A stretch of 64,000 nucleotides of DNA from Comamonadaceae bacterium OS-1. Its GTDB lineage: Bacteria > Pseudomonadota > Gammaproteobacteria > Burkholderiales > Burkholderiaceae_C. Positions within the stretch are counted from its first letter, which is position 1. The number at the start of each line of letters is the position of its first letter. Below are positions 1 through 8,376 of the stretch, piece after piece. The position numbers and the translations under genes were made by a program. A model generated the notes under the pieces. The model was not told the DNA's origin. It was given only the letters and a program-made list of their open reading frames with translations, and ran no database searches. Location of the stretch: contig AP026969.1 of the NCBI GenBank assembly GCA_027923965.1, forward strand, positions 3,596,001 to 3,660,000, read 5' to 3'.

Positions 1-353
1 AGCATCGCGCAATTGAGCTCCATGCCCGCGTTGAATGACAGCAGACTGCATTCGGACAGAGCAGCTCCGCTGCGGAGCACCGGCGTTTCAGGGGCCATGA
101 AGCGCACCAGATCGACCACGCCGCACAGGCCACCGCGCAGATTCGCCACGCCCATGAACCAGGCCTGGGTGTAGGCGGCGGGCTGCACCGGGGTCCAGGG
201 GAAAATCTCGCCGCACTGGGCCAGCGGAAACAGGTAGCGGGCACCGCCCACCTGGGCTGCCAGCCAGCGCACCGACAGCCCTTCACTGCGGGCCGCCTGC
301 AGGCGGGAGGCCAATCGGGTTTGCAGTTCTCGGAGGGCTTCGCGGTTCGCCAT
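1..353 (-). CDS. pilI: PilI, CheW-like type IV pilus chemotaxis protein (3' end missing)
   Basis: The gene starts at the ATG at 353 and runs off the left edge, so only about 117 N-terminal residues are present. The protein begins MANREALRELQTRL and continues into a CheW-like fold with the phrases RYLFPLAQ and WFMGVANLRGG, the latter typical of CheW and PilI. CheW-type adaptors couple a methyl-accepting receptor to a CheA kinase. PilI does this in the Pil-Chp system that controls twitching motility at the inner face of the membrane. It lies directly downstream of pilG and pilH on the same strand, the usual pilGHIJ order, which favours PilI over a flagellar CheW. Confidence 0.85.
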   Translation of the reverse strand, partial: MANREALRELQTRLASRLQAARSEGLSVRWLAAQVGGARYLFPLAQCGEIFPWTPVQPAAYTQAWFMGVANLRGGLCGVVDLVRFMAPETPVLRSGAALSECSLLSFNAGMELNCAM

Positions 354-366
354 GGCTGCCGCTGCC

Positions 367-744
367 TTACTTCAAAGCGTTGTTCAAAGCGCCGATCTTG
401 GCCTTCAGCTCGGCGGCATTCACCGGTTTGGTGATGTAGTCACGGGCTCCCTGGCGCATGCCCCAGACGCGGTCGGTTTCCTGGTTCTTGCTGGTGCACA
501 TGATGATGGGCACATCGGCAAACTCAGGGTTGCGGCTGATGGTGCGGGTCAGCTGGAAGCCATTTTGCCCCGGCATCACCACATCCATCAGGATCAGATC
601 GGGCTTCTGTTCCGCCAGGCGGCGAAACGCCTCGTCGGCGTTTTCTGCAGTACGCACCACCATGCCGTTCTTTTCCAGCAGGTCGGTCAGGTACATCAGC
701 TCAGTCTTGGAATCGTCCACGATCAGCACGTTGTGGATAGGCAT
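367..744 (-). CDS. pilH: PilH, single-domain twitching response regulator
   Basis: This 125-residue receiver domain has no output domain. It has the acidic pair D10-D11, phospho-acceptor D54 in LILMDVVMPG, the T84/S85 switch position and K106-P107, so all receiver landmarks are intact. The start at 744 (MPIHNVLIVDD) overlaps the pilG stop as TGATG, indicating translational coupling; an upstream in-frame extension would lie inside pilG and is rejected. In the Pil-Chp pathway PilH is a CheY-like regulator or phosphate sink that tunes pilus retraction. The next gene downstream is pilI. Confidence 0.92.
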   Translation of the reverse strand: MPIHNVLIVDDSKTELMYLTDLLEKNGMVVRTAENADEAFRRLAEQKPDLILMDVVMPGQNGFQLTRTISRNPEFADVPIIMCTSKNQETDRVWGMRQGARDYITKPVNAAELKAKIGALNNALK

Positions 745-1142
745 CAAATAGTTCCTTGCAAGGCGACTCCGAACTGCTGCACCGCCTGGAGCAACTGGTC
801 TTTGGTAAACGGCTTGGTCAAATAGTCTTGCGAGCCGACCATGCGGCCACGGGCCTTGTCGAACACGCCGTCCTTGGACGACAGCATGACCACCGGGATG
901 GACGCAAACTTGGGGTTGCGCTTGATGATGGCGCAGGTTTGGTAGCCGTCCAGCTTGGGCATCAGGATGTCGCAAAAAATCAGCTGCGGCTGGTGGTCGT
1001 TGATCTTGGACAGGGCATCAAAGCCGTCCTCGGCCAGCAACACCTCGTGCCCGCCTTGCTTCAGGAAGATTTCAGCACTGCGACGGATCGTGTTGCTGTC
1101 GTCCACCACAAGGACTTTGAAAGTCGTGGCAATCGTACTCAC
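744..1142 (-). CDS. pilG: PilG, single-domain twitching response regulator
   Basis: This is a 132-residue receiver domain with D14-D15, phospho-acceptor D58 (IFCDILMPK), S88 and K110-P111. The preferred start is a GTG at 1142 (V-STIATTFKVLVVDD) preceded by a purine-rich GAAGAGG. An in-frame ATG at 1229 would add 29 residues not typical of the family and would overlap the rubredoxin gene. PilG is the CheY-like output of the Pil-Chp system and promotes pilus extension. Its stop overlaps the pilH start. The rubredoxin gene ends about 50 bp upstream on the same strand and could share its transcript. Confidence 0.92.
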   Translation of the reverse strand: MSTIATTFKVLVVDDSNTIRRSAEIFLKQGGHEVLLAEDGFDALSKINDHQPQLIFCDILMPKLDGYQTCAIIKRNPKFASIPVVMLSSKDGVFDKARGRMVGSQDYLTKPFTKDQLLQAVQQFGVALQGTI

Positions 1143-1191
1143 GTGGCACCTCTTCTCAAAAGAACAGGACAACGCGGACGGTCGCCGCGCA

Positions 1192-1365
1192 TCAAAGTTG
1201 GACCATCTCGAAATCTTCTTTACGGGCACCGCATTCGGGGCAGGTCCAGTTCATGGGCACCAAGGCCCAGGCGGTTCCGGCGGCAATGCCCGTGGCGGGA
1301 TCGCCAGTCGCCTCGTCATAAATCCAGCCACAAATCAGGCACATCCAAGTTTTAGAGTCAGTCAC
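1192..1365 (-). CDS. Rubredoxin
   Basis: A 57-residue protein starts at a GTG at 1365. It has two knuckles, CLICG (C9, C12) and CPECG (C42, C45), which are the four iron ligands of rubredoxin, plus the conserved YDE and GTAW segments and a C-terminal DFE. Rubredoxin is a soluble one-iron electron carrier. It sits just upstream of pilG on the same strand, an arrangement that recurs in Burkholderiales, although no functional link to twitching is established here. thiD diverges from it across about 95 bp. Confidence 0.93.
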   Translation of the reverse strand: MTDSKTWMCLICGWIYDEATGDPATGIAAGTAWALVPMNWTCPECGARKEDFEMVQL

Positions 1366-1460
1366 AGCGTAAAAAGCCTTAGCAATAGAATGAAATGGAT
1401 TGTATCGACGCAGATTATTGCCTTGACCATTTTGTACGCCCCCTCAGCCGAATTAGGCCT

Positions 1461-2462
1461 ATGACTGCTCCTACCCCCCCAAAAAAGCCCCCTGCCGACG
1501 ATCGGCCCGATGCGACCCCGGTGCCAGATGCGCCGGACGAGTCCGAAGACGACCCATTGGAAGGCCCGGCCTGCGTGATGGTGTTCAACGCCAGCGACCC
1601 CAGCGGCGCAGGCGGTTTGGCGGCCGACACCACGGCGATTGCCTCGGTCGGCGGCCACGCCCTGCCGGTGGTCACCGGGGCCTATGCCCGCGATACCGGC
1701 GAAATTTTTGAACACTTCTGCTTTGACGAAGAAGCCGTCACCGAGCAGGCCCGTGCGGTGCTGGAAGACATTGCCGTGCAGGTCTTCAAGGTCGGCTTTG
1801 TGGGCAGCCCGGAAAACGTCAGCGCCATCGCAGAAATTACCTCCGATTACGCCGACGTGCCGGTAGTGGCCTACATGCCCAACCTGTCCTGGTGGGACGA
1901 GGACAAGATCGAAGACTACCTGGATGCCTTTCGCGAGCTGATGCTGCCGCAAACCACGGTGCTGGTGGGCAACCACAGCACGCTGCGCCGCTGGCTGCTG
2001 CCCGACTGGAGCGGCGAGCGCAACCCCACGCCGCGCGACATTGCCAAGGCGGCCTCTGCCATGGGCGTGCCCTACACCCTGGTCACCGGCATCCCGCTGC
2101 CCGACCAGCATGTGGAAAACGTCCTCACCAGCCCGCAGGCGGTGCTGGTGAGCGAAAAGTTCGAGCTGTTTGAGGCGGTGTTCACCGGCGCGGGCGAAAC
2201 CCTGTCGGCCGCGCTGGCCGCCCTGCTGGCCAGCGGCAGCGACCTGGCCGAAGCCACCAATGAAGCCATGAGCTACCTGGACCGCTGCCTGGACGGCGGA
2301 TTCCGCCCCGGCATGGGCCACATCCTGCCCGACCGCATGTTCTGGGCCCAGCCCGAAGAAGATGATGCCCCCGACGACGGCTCCGACCCCGATGCCCCCC
2401 TGGACGAAGAAACCCTGCGCGCAATTGCCGCTTTGGAAGCCCAAAATGAAACCCGACACTGA
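1461..2462 (+). CDS. thiD: ThiD-like hydroxymethylpyrimidine (phospho)kinase
   Basis: The protein has 333 residues from the ATG at 1461. After a low-complexity acidic and proline-rich N-terminus of about 38 residues comes a ribokinase-fold core with the ThiD signature [14 protein letters not shown], a central GAYARDTG segment, and an [19 protein letters not shown] segment corresponding to the anion-hole GTGD region of PfkB kinases. ThiD phosphorylates HMP and HMP-P in thiamine synthesis. The core is divergent: the usual GTGCT is replaced by GAGET and an acidic tail follows residue about 300, so substrate assignment is by family only. Its end overlaps hemL by 17 bp, implying co-translation with tetrapyrrole synthesis. 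Confidence 0.75.
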   Translation: MTAPTPPKKPPADDRPDATPVPDAPDESEDDPLEGPACVMVFNASDPSGAGGLAADTTAIASVGGHALPVVTGAYARDTGEIFEHFCFDEEAVTEQARAVLEDIAVQVFKVGFVGSPENVSAIAEITSDYADVPVVAYMPNLSWWDEDKIEDYLDAFRELMLPQTTVLVGNHSTLRRWLLPDWSGERNPTPRDIAKAASAMGVPYTLVTGIPLPDQHVENVLTSPQAVLVSEKFELFEAVFTGAGETLSAALAALLASGSDLAEATNEAMSYLDRCLDGGFRPGMGHILPDRMFWAQPEEDDAPDDGSDPDAPLDEETLRAIAALEAQNETRH

Positions 2463-3759
2463 TCTGAACCAAGCCCTGTTTGACCGCGCCGTCAAAGTCA
2501 TCCCCGGCGGCGTGAACTCCCCCGTGCGCGCCTTCAAGGCCGTGGGCGGCACGCCGCGCTTTGTGCAGCGCGCCCAGGGTGCCTACTTTTGGGATGCCAA
2601 CGGCCAGCGCTACACCGACTACATCGGCTCCTGGGGCCCGATGATCCTGGGCCACGGCCACCCGGTGGTGGTGGAAGCGGTGCAAAAAGCCCTGCTAGAA
2701 GGCTTCTCGTTCGGTGCGCCCACCGAGCGCGAGGTCGAGCTGGCCGAAGAAATCCTGTCGCTGGTGCCGTCCATGGAAATGCTGCGCCTGGTCAGCTCCG
2801 GCACCGAAGCCGCCATGAGCACCATCCGCCTGGCGCGCGGTGCCACCGGCCGCAACAAGATCATCAAATTCGAAGGCTGCTACCACGGCCATGCCGATGC
2901 ACTGCTGGTCAAGGCCGGGTCCGGTCTGGCCACTTTTGGCAGCGCCACCAGCGCCGGTGTGCCGCCCGAGGTGGTGCAGCACACCCTGGTGCTGGAATAC
3001 AACCACATCGCCCAGCTCGAAGAAGCCTTTGCCCTGCACGGCAAAGACATCGCCTGCCTGATGATCGAGCCGATTGCGGGCAACATGAACTTTGTGCGTG
3101 CCTCCGTGCCCTTCATGCGCCGCTGCCGCGAGCTGTGCACCCAGTACGGCGCACTGCTGGTGCTGGACGAAGTGATGACCGGCTTCCGCGTCGCCCTGGG
3201 CAGCGCCCAAAGCGTCTACGCCAAAGATATCCCCGGCTTTGCGCCCGACATGACGGTGCTGGGCAAGGTGATTGGCGGCGGCATGCCACTGGCAGCCTTT
3301 GGCGGCTCGCGCGCAGTGATGGAGCACCTGGCGCCGCTGGGCACGGTCTACCAGGCCGGCACGCTGTCGGGCAACCCGGTGGCCACCGCCTGCGGGCTGG
3401 CCACGTTGCGCGAAATCCGCAAGCCCGGCTTTTTTGAAGCCCTGTCGGCCACCACCCGGTCGCTGGTCACGGGCCTGCAGGCCGCGGCCGATGCGGAAGG
3501 ACTGGCCTTCAGCAGCGACAGCGAGGGCGGCATGTTCGGCTTCTTCCTGCTCGACACCCTGCCAGTCAACTACCCGCAGGTCATGAAGACCAGCAGCCCG
3601 CGCTTCAACCACCTGTTCCACGGCCTGCTGGACCGCGGCGTGTACATCGCCCCGGCACTGTACGAGGCTGGTTTTGTCAGCGCGGCGCACACGGCAGACG
3701 ATATTGCGGCCACCGTGGACGCTGCGCACGCAGTGTTTAAGGAACTATCAAAAGCGTAG
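2446..3759 (+). CDS. hemL: Glutamate-1-semialdehyde 2,1-aminomutase
   Basis: This 437-residue class III aminotransferase converts glutamate-1-semialdehyde to 5-aminolevulinate in the C5 haem pathway. It shows the N-terminal [12 protein letters not shown] signature, the [10 protein letters not shown] cofactor-phosphate loop, the DEVMTGFR motif and the PLP-binding lysine K274 in [11 protein letters not shown]. The length matches the family. The start at 2446 lies inside the end of thiD. The last codons (ELSKA) and the stop lie within a copy of the dispersed hairpin repeat beginning at 3745, so the repeat supplies the C-terminus of the protein. Confidence 0.97.
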   Translation: MKPDTDLNQALFDRAVKVIPGGVNSPVRAFKAVGGTPRFVQRAQGAYFWDANGQRYTDYIGSWGPMILGHGHPVVVEAVQKALLEGFSFGAPTEREVELAEEILSLVPSMEMLRLVSSGTEAAMSTIRLARGATGRNKIIKFEGCYHGHADALLVKAGSGLATFGSATSAGVPPEVVQHTLVLEYNHIAQLEEAFALHGKDIACLMIEPIAGNMNFVRASVPFMRRCRELCTQYGALLVLDEVMTGFRVALGSAQSVYAKDIPGFAPDMTVLGKVIGGGMPLAAFGGSRAVMEHLAPLGTVYQAGTLSGNPVATACGLATLREIRKPGFFEALSATTRSLVTGLQAAADAEGLAFSSDSEGGMFGFFLLDTLPVNYPQVMKTSSPRFNHLFHGLLDRGVYIAPALYEAGFVSAAHTADDIAATVDAAHAVFKELSKA

Positions 3760-3797
3760 CTACTTGCGCTTATGGAATAAGCGTGAAGTGCCAATTT
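3745..3797 (+). repeat. Dispersed hairpin repeat, copy 1
   Basis: Shows the family pattern: CTATC, GTAGCTACTTGCGC, TTATGGAATAAGCG, then GAAGTGCC and a T-rich end. TTGCGCTTAT can pair with ATAAGCG. It overlaps the last five codons and the stop of hemL and may serve as its 3' transcript structure. Confidence 0.8.
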
Positions 3798-3881
3798 AGT
3801 GCTTAATTTTCCATGGGAAAAATGGTAACCAGCGGGTAAAGCCGGGAACTGCGGAAGGCTTTGCGGCGTTTAATCCTCACC

Positions 3882-4529
3882 ATGCAAAAAATTCTCGTCC
3901 TCAGCGCCTTGACCCTGGTCACAGGCTTCGCGGTCGCCCAGGAAACCGGGCGGGTGATTTCATCGACCCCTCTCAACCAGCAGGTTGCCGTGCCCCGCCA
4001 GGTGTGCAGCAACCAGCAGGTGGCGGTGGAAGCCCCGCGCTCCGGCGCGGGTGCGCTGATGGGCGGTATCGCCGGGGGCGCGATGGGCAACGCCGTCGGC
4101 GGTGGCAGCGGGCGCGCGGCGGCCACCATGCTGGGCATTGTGGGCGGGGCCATCCTGGGCAACAGCATTGAAGGCCCGGGCCAGACCCAATTGCAAACGG
4201 TGCAAAACTGCAGCACCCAAACCTTTTTTGAAACCCGCAACGCGGGCTACAACGTGGTCTACGAGTACGCGGGCAAGCAGTACACCACCACGATGCCCAA
4301 CGACCCCGGCGCGACGATTGCCTTGCAAGTCAGTCCCGTGGGCTATAGCAATATGCCACCCGTGCGTGCGCCGATGCCGCAGCAAGTGATCTCGGGCGAC
4401 TACTACCAGCCTGAACCCGTCTACACCGCCCCCGCCCCGGTGGTGGTGCAGGCCGTGCCCTACTACCGCCCGGCGATACCGATCGGCGTGGAACTGAACT
4501 TCGGCTACTCCCGGCGGCACTGGCGCTGA
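3882..4529 (+). CDS. Glycine-zipper 2TM envelope protein
   Basis: A 215-residue exported protein whose N-terminus MQKILVLSALTLVTGFAVAQ is a signal peptide cleaved near AVAQ. Residues about 62-100 form a glycine zipper (GGIAGGAMGNAVGGG, then GIVGGAILGNSIEG) of the Rickettsia 17-kDa antigen/2TM type, thought to sit in or against the outer membrane. Two cysteines flank the zipper (VCSNQQ and QNCSTQT). A proline- and tyrosine-rich tail ends in a basic RRHWR. The ATG at 3882 is chosen because it gives a clean signal peptide. It is convergent with the SDR gene. Specific function is unknown. Confidence 0.8.
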   Translation: MQKILVLSALTLVTGFAVAQETGRVISSTPLNQQVAVPRQVCSNQQVAVEAPRSGAGALMGGIAGGAMGNAVGGGSGRAAATMLGIVGGAILGNSIEGPGQTQLQTVQNCSTQTFFETRNAGYNVVYEYAGKQYTTTMPNDPGATIALQVSPVGYSNMPPVRAPMPQQVISGDYYQPEPVYTAPAPVVVQAVPYYRPAIPIGVELNFGYSRRHWR

Positions 4530-4549
4530 AGCCGCCAGGTTTGCAGGGC

Positions 4550-5278
4550 TCAGAGGTCGAAATTGGTGGGCATCATCACCACATCGCGGATGGTCATGCC
4601 GCGCGGCCGGGTCAGCATGAATTGCACCACCTCGGCTACTTCGCTGGCCTCCAGCAGGCTCCCTGAATCCCGGGCTTCCTGCAGCTTCTCGGGCGGCCAG
4701 TCGGCCAGCAGCGCGCTGATGACGGGTCCGGGCGAGATTGAGCCGACGCGGATGCCATGCTTGAACACCTGGCGCCGCACCGTCTGCACAAAGCAGTTGA
4801 TCGCCCACTTGGACGACGCATAGACCGGCTCCCAGGGCGTGGGGAAATGGGCCGCCAGGGAACTGGTGACGATGATGTCGCCGCCTCCGCGCGCGATCAT
4901 GTGCGGCAGTACGTCGCGCACGTTCTTCATCACCACGTTGATATTCAGGTGCAGCATGCGGTCGATGGCGTCGTTGTCGTTGTCGACCAGGTCGCCGCCG
5001 ACGTAGGTGCCGGCGTTGGCATGCAGGATGTCGATCTGACCGGCCAGTTCCAGGGCCCTGGGCACCAGGGTCGCGCAGTCCTTCGGGTCGAGCAGATTGA
5101 TGCGCAACGCGCTCACCGCGTCGCCATACTTGCTGCAAACCGCCTGCATCGCCGCCTCGTCGCGGTCGACCATCACCACGCGCGCACCCGCAGCCAGCAT
5201 TGCCTCGGTGCTGGCCAAGCCTATGCCCGACGCAGCCCCGGTGATGACGGCCACTTTAGCTTCCAATTCTTTTGCCAT
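4550..5278 (-). CDS. Short-chain dehydrogenase/reductase
   Basis: A 242-residue classical SDR. The NAD(P)-binding TGAASGIG lies at residues 13-20, NAG at 88-90, the catalytic serine at 139/140 and Y153-x3-K157 (YASSK). The start at 5278 has a good AGGAGA ribosome site 7 bp upstream; an upstream in-frame extension lacks one. VVMVDRD after the second strand, with an Asp at its end, suggests NAD(H) preference, but this is inference. It is divergently arranged to the TetR gene across about 290 bp, so it is a plausible TetR target. Substrate is unknown. Confidence 0.88.
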   Translation of the reverse strand: MAKELEAKVAVITGAASGIGLASTEAMLAAGARVVMVDRDEAAMQAVCSKYGDAVSALRINLLDPKDCATLVPRALELAGQIDILHANAGTYVGGDLVDNDNDAIDRMLHLNINVVMKNVRDVLPHMIARGGGDIIVTSSLAAHFPTPWEPVYASSKWAINCFVQTVRRQVFKHGIRVGSISPGPVISALLADWPPEKLQEARDSGSLLEASEVAEVVQFMLTRPRGMTIRDVVMMPTNFDL

Positions 5279-5431
5279 TGAGTCTCTCCTTATGGGGTGC
5301 CTTGAAATCACAAACACCTGAAATCATAGGCAGCGCCGAACATTTCACTGATGCCGGTGTGTTCCATATTGGTACTTTTTTGCGCCCATGGACTAGGGCA
5401 GACCCTATTCCCACCGCCCCAGCGATCCAAT

Positions 5432-5489
5432 TGCTATCGTAAAGATAGCTGCACACGCTCTTGCCATAAGCACAGGGGGCAGATTTTCC
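5432..5489 (+). repeat. Dispersed hairpin repeat, copy 2
   Basis: Shows GCTATC, AAGATAGCTGCACACGCTC, CCATAAGCAC and GGGGGCAGATTTTCC in the family order. Its T-rich end runs directly into the left arm of the TetR-proximal dyad. Confidence 0.75.
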
Positions 5490-5563
5490 TCGAAATTTCC
5501 AATAAATAGATTGTCATTGACATCTATTATTCATGATGACTACAATCTATTTAAATTTCGAGG
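5488..5563 (+). promoter_or_regulatory. Two-part inverted repeat overlapping a sigma-70 promoter for tetR-MFS
   Basis: Outer arms CCTCGAAATTT (5488-5498) and AAATTTCGAGG (5553-5563) are perfect complements, as are inner arms AAATAGATTGT (5504-5514) and ACAATCTATTT (5542-5552). A near-consensus promoter lies between and over them: TTGACA at 5517-5522, an 18-bp spacer, and TACAAT at 5541-5546. The -10 hexamer lies inside the right inner arm. This is the layout of an autoregulatory operator, most likely for the TetR protein encoded 8 bp downstream. Confidence 0.75.
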
Positions 5564-5570
5564 AAGCCCC

Positions 5571-6161
5571 ATGCCCCGTGTCTCCCGCGCCCAAACCGAC
5601 AGCAACCGCACCGCCATCGAGGAAGCCGCCTCCACACTGATCCGCGCACGCGGCATCCAGGGCGTGAGCGTGGCCGACCTGATGGCCGAGGTGGGGCTGA
5701 CGCACGGCGGCTTCTACGGCCACTTTGCGTCCAAAGACGCGCTGGCCGCCGTGGCCTGCGAACGGGCTTTCGAACAGGCCCGCGAGCGCTGGACCGCACG
5801 CGTGGCCGACCAGGCCCCGGCAGCGGCACGGGCCACACTGGTCAACGCCTACCTCTCGCCCCAGAGCCGCGACAGCATGGCCACCGGCTGCCCGCTCCCC
5901 GCGCTGGCCGGTGACGTGGCCCGTGAAGCGCCCGACAAGCCCATCCGTGCTGCCTACCAGGCGGGCATCCAGGGCCTGCTGGACATCCTGCAGGCCCAGC
6001 AGGCCACGGGCGATGCCAATACCGACCACCACCAGGCCCTGGTGGACCTGTCCACCCTGGTCGGGGCCCTGCTGCTGTCGCGCGCCACCCTGGGCAGTGC
6101 GGTGTCTGACGAACTTTTGGCTACCGCCCGCGCCCACCTCCTGCCCACCCAACCCCAGTAA
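5571..6161 (+). CDS. TetR/AcrR-family repressor
   Basis: A 196-residue regulator. The N-terminal HTH spans about residues 10-57 (IEEAASTLIRARG, then VSVADLMAEVGLTHGGFYGHF), typical of TetR proteins of the AcrR/NemR type. The C-terminal ligand domain includes an ATGCPLPALAGD segment with a single cysteine. The ATG at 5571 follows GAGGAAG. It starts 8 bp after the right arm of a large dyad and is followed after 4 bp by an MFS transporter. It probably represses itself and that transporter, and possibly the divergent SDR. The ligand is unknown. Confidence 0.88.
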   Translation: MPRVSRAQTDSNRTAIEEAASTLIRARGIQGVSVADLMAEVGLTHGGFYGHFASKDALAAVACERAFEQARERWTARVADQAPAAARATLVNAYLSPQSRDSMATGCPLPALAGDVAREAPDKPIRAAYQAGIQGLLDILQAQQATGDANTDHHQALVDLSTLVGALLLSRATLGSAVSDELLATARAHLLPTQPQ

Positions 6162-6165
6162 AACC

Positions 6166-7458
6166 ATGTTCGCCCAACCCGTTTCCCTCTGGCTGCAACG
6201 CCGGGGCATCCACTTTTCCTGGGCCATTCTGGCCATCGTGTTCCTGACCATGCTGAGCTCGTCGGCGGCGCTGGGCCTGCCCGGGGCGTTCCTGCAGCCC
6301 CTGAGCAAAGAGTTCGGCTGGAGCACCGACCAGATCTCGTCGGCCATGGCCTTGCGCTTCATGCTGTTCGGGCTGATGGGGCCGTTTGCGGCCATCCTGA
6401 TGGAGCGCTACGGCCTGCGCACCATCATCTGCACGGCGCTGGTGCTAGTGGCCAGCGGCCTGCTGCTGGCCACGCAGATGACGGCGCTGTGGCAGCTGGT
6501 GCTGCTGTGGGGCGTGCTGCTGGGCGTGGGGTCAGGCATGACGGCCCTGGTGCTGGGCGCGGTGGTCGCCACCCGGTGGTTCGACCAGCGCCGCGGCCTG
6601 GTGCTGGGCCTGCTGACGGCCAGCTCGGCCACCGGGCAACTGGTGTTTTTGCCGCTGGCGGCCTGGCTGATCGAGCGCTACGGCTGGCGCGTGGCCATCA
6701 CGCCGGTGTTTGTCACCTGCCTGCTGGTGGCGCTGCTGGCCTTTTGCTTCATCCGCAACCGCCCGCAAGATCTGGGGCTGCGTGCCTTTGGGGCCAACCC
6801 GGATGTGCCCGACGCACCGTTGCCCACGCAGCGCATGGGCTTCATGGAGCCGCTGAACGTGCTGGGCAGCGTCTCCCAAAGTGCCACCTTCTGGGTGCTG
6901 TTTGGAACCTTCTTCGTCTGCGGCCTGAGCACCAGCGGCTTGATCCAGACGCACTTTATCTCGCTGTGCGGCGACTACGGGCTGGCGGCCCTGCCTGCGG
7001 CCTCGGTGCTGGCGATGATTGGCGGCTTCGACTTTGTGGGCACCATCCTGTCGGGCTGGCTGTCGGACCGGTATGACAACCGCAAGCTGCTGTTTTGGTA
7101 CTACGGGCTGCGCGGGCTGTCGCTGTTTTGGCTGCCGCATTCGGACTTCACGCTGTACGGCCTGTCGCTGTTTGCCATGTTCTACGGCCTGGACTGGGTG
7201 GCCACCGTGCCACCCACGGTGAAGCTGGTCAGCGCCCATTTCAGCAAAGAGCGCGCCGGCATGATTTTTGGCTGGGTGTTTGCCGGCCACCAGCTGGGCA
7301 GCGCAGTCGCCGCCTACGGTGCCGGACTGACGCGCACGGTGATGCTCTCGTACACCCCGGCGCTGTACGTGGCGGGTGCGGCCTGCCTGGTGGCAGCAGG
7401 GGCGATCTTGCTGGCCAAATCAGCGGCCCAGCACAGCCGCCAACCTGCACGCGCCTGA
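6166..7458 (+). CDS. MFS transporter, monocarboxylate/oxalate-type
   Basis: A 430-residue inner-membrane protein with about 12 hydrophobic segments in two halves separated by a polar loop (near residues 200-225, RNRPQDLGLRAFG). The short loop between TM2 and TM3 carries MERYGLRT, an MFS motif A variant, and the second half has GWLSDRYDNRK, a clear motif A. The layout resembles monocarboxylate or oxalate/formate transporters, but substrate cannot be read from sequence. It begins 4 bp after the TetR stop and is almost certainly in the same operon. A dispersed repeat follows its stop. Confidence 0.85.
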   Translation: MFAQPVSLWLQRRGIHFSWAILAIVFLTMLSSSAALGLPGAFLQPLSKEFGWSTDQISSAMALRFMLFGLMGPFAAILMERYGLRTIICTALVLVASGLLLATQMTALWQLVLLWGVLLGVGSGMTALVLGAVVATRWFDQRRGLVLGLLTASSATGQLVFLPLAAWLIERYGWRVAITPVFVTCLLVALLAFCFIRNRPQDLGLRAFGANPDVPDAPLPTQRMGFMEPLNVLGSVSQSATFWVLFGTFFVCGLSTSGLIQTHFISLCGDYGLAALPAASVLAMIGGFDFVGTILSGWLSDRYDNRKLLFWYYGLRGLSLFWLPHSDFTLYGLSLFAMFYGLDWVATVPPTVKLVSAHFSKERAGMIFGWVFAGHQLGSAVAAYGAGLTRTVMLSYTPALYVAGAACLVAAGAILLAKSAAQHSRQPARA

Positions 7459-7460
7459 TA

Positions 7461-7520
7461 TCGCTATCTAAAACATAGCTTCTCACGCTAGTCCCATAAG
7501 CACGAGAAGCCTATTTTCCT
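7461..7520 (+). repeat. Dispersed hairpin repeat, copy 3
   Basis: TCGCTATCTAAAACATAGC, TTCTCACGC, CCCATAAGCACGAGAAGCC, then TATTTTCCTT. It fills the space between the convergent MFS and XRE genes and could terminate both. Confidence 0.8.
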
Positions 7521-7819
7521 TACAACTCGCTATGGGGTGCTTGCAGGGGCACCAGCCCCACGCGCAGCCCGAATATCTGCGCCAGCTTGTTGAGGGTGTC
7601 CACCGTAGGATTGCCCTGGTCGCGCTCTATCTGGCGCAGGGCTTGCAGGCTGACGTTGCGGTGGGCGGCGTATTCGGCCTGGGTCAAACCGCTGATTTTG
7701 CGCATCGCCCGCACCGACTGGCCCAGGCTCATCTCACCCGTGGGCGCGGCGGCGTAGAGCCGGGCGCGGGCCGCACTGAGGACATCGGGGTCGCGGGATT
7801 TGACGCGTTTGTCGGCCAT
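7520..7819 (-). CDS. HipB-like XRE-family DNA-binding protein
   Basis: A 99-residue protein with one helix-turn-helix of the Cro/C1 type (about residues 33-88; LGQSVRAMRKISGLTQAEYA, followed by the recognition segment VSLQALRQIERDQG). The end PTVDTLNKLAQIFGLRVGLV is characteristic of HipB antitoxins. It starts 4 bp after a short HipA-like fragment whose stop overlaps its ribosome site. A perfect palindrome at the head of the two-gene unit is a likely operator. No full-length HipA kinase is present here, so it is probably an orphaned or remodelled antitoxin. Confidence 0.85.
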   Translation of the reverse strand: MADKRVKSRDPDVLSAARARLYAAAPTGEMSLGQSVRAMRKISGLTQAEYAAHRNVSLQALRQIERDQGNPTVDTLNKLAQIFGLRVGLVPLQAPHSEL

Positions 7820-7823
7820 ACCT

Positions 7824-7988
7824 TTAGGTTAAACCACGCAACTGGGCAGCTTGGGGATGGGTGCCAAAGATGTAATCGGCCCGGTACTCGACCCGGCAGG
7901 TAGCGGTGTCCACGGCGCGGATATCCGCTGCGGGAACCCAGCGCCCGCGCTGAAAAATCGCTATGGTGGATTCTTCAGGACACTTCAT
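7824..7988 (-). pseudogene. HipA N-terminal-like fragment
   Basis: A 54-codon frame from the ATG at 7988 encodes a segment resembling the first beta-rich subdomain of HipA kinases (FQRGRWVPAADIRAVD, then VEYRADYIFGTHPQAAQL). It stops at 7824, lacks the kinase core and lies upstream of the HipB-like gene, the reverse of the usual hipBA order. It may be a decayed toxin or a small functional HipS-like peptide; the intact operator in front of it leaves the second possibility open. Confidence 0.5.
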
Positions 7989-8012
7989 ATTGCCTATTTC
8001 AATAGGCAATAT
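7987..8012. promoter_or_regulatory. Perfect palindromic operator candidate
   Basis: ATATTGCCTATT and AATAGGCAATAT are exact 12-bp inverted copies separated by 2 bp. The palindrome covers the start codon of the HipA-like fragment, and the following 45 bp are AT-rich, as expected for a promoter reading leftwards. TTGCC/GGCAA dyads of this kind are typical HipB operators, so autoregulation by the adjacent XRE protein is inferred. Confidence 0.7.
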
Positions 8013-8061
8013 GGCGGAATGGAAGAGTCTACTTTATATGCTTTGATGGATAAATTATGTC

Positions 8062-8352
8062 TTAAGCCACTTGGCGCATCTGCAGCAGTTCGAAGTCGCC
8101 AATCCAGTCGCCTGCCTGGGCGCGGAAGGCGACGCTGTGGGCACCGGCGATGTGGTTTTCCCAGGCGTTGCGGTCGGCCCAGCGTTCGTAGAATAGCACT
8201 TTGCCGGGCTGGCTCAGGTCTTCGTGCAGTTCGTAGGCAATGCAGCCGGGCTGCTGGCGCGACAGCTCGACCAGGGCGGTTTGGGCGGCGACCAGCACGG
8301 CTTCAAAACCGGGTTTGGCCTGGGCACGGGCGATGATGATGAGATCGGACAA
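8062..8352 (-). CDS. ABM-family putative quinol monooxygenase (YgiN-like)
   Basis: A 96-residue ferredoxin-like alpha/beta barrel monomer of the antibiotic-biosynthesis-monooxygenase family. Features are LIIIARAQAKPGFE at the start, the ELHEDLSQPGKVLFYERWADR core with the family ExW element, and AHSVAFRAQAGDW. Such proteins act as cofactor-free oxygenases on quinols or as heme-degrading relatives. Here the substrate is unknown. It follows the cytochrome c gene on the same strand and purH lies further upstream. Confidence 0.85.
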   Translation of the reverse strand: MSDLIIIARAQAKPGFEAVLVAAQTALVELSRQQPGCIAYELHEDLSQPGKVLFYERWADRNAWENHIAGAHSVAFRAQAGDWIGDFELLQMRQVA

Positions 8353-8376
8353 GGGGAGTCTCCAGAGGTATTTGGC

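Larger units (their letters stand above)
5279..5570. promoter_or_regulatory. Divergent intergenic region SDR / TetR
   Basis: This 292-bp spacer contains one dispersed repeat (5432-5489) and, next to the TetR gene, a long dyad with an embedded promoter (5488-5563). Between 5279 and 5431 there is only a gene-leader-like stretch with no recognisable element besides the SDR ribosome site. Confidence 0.6.
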
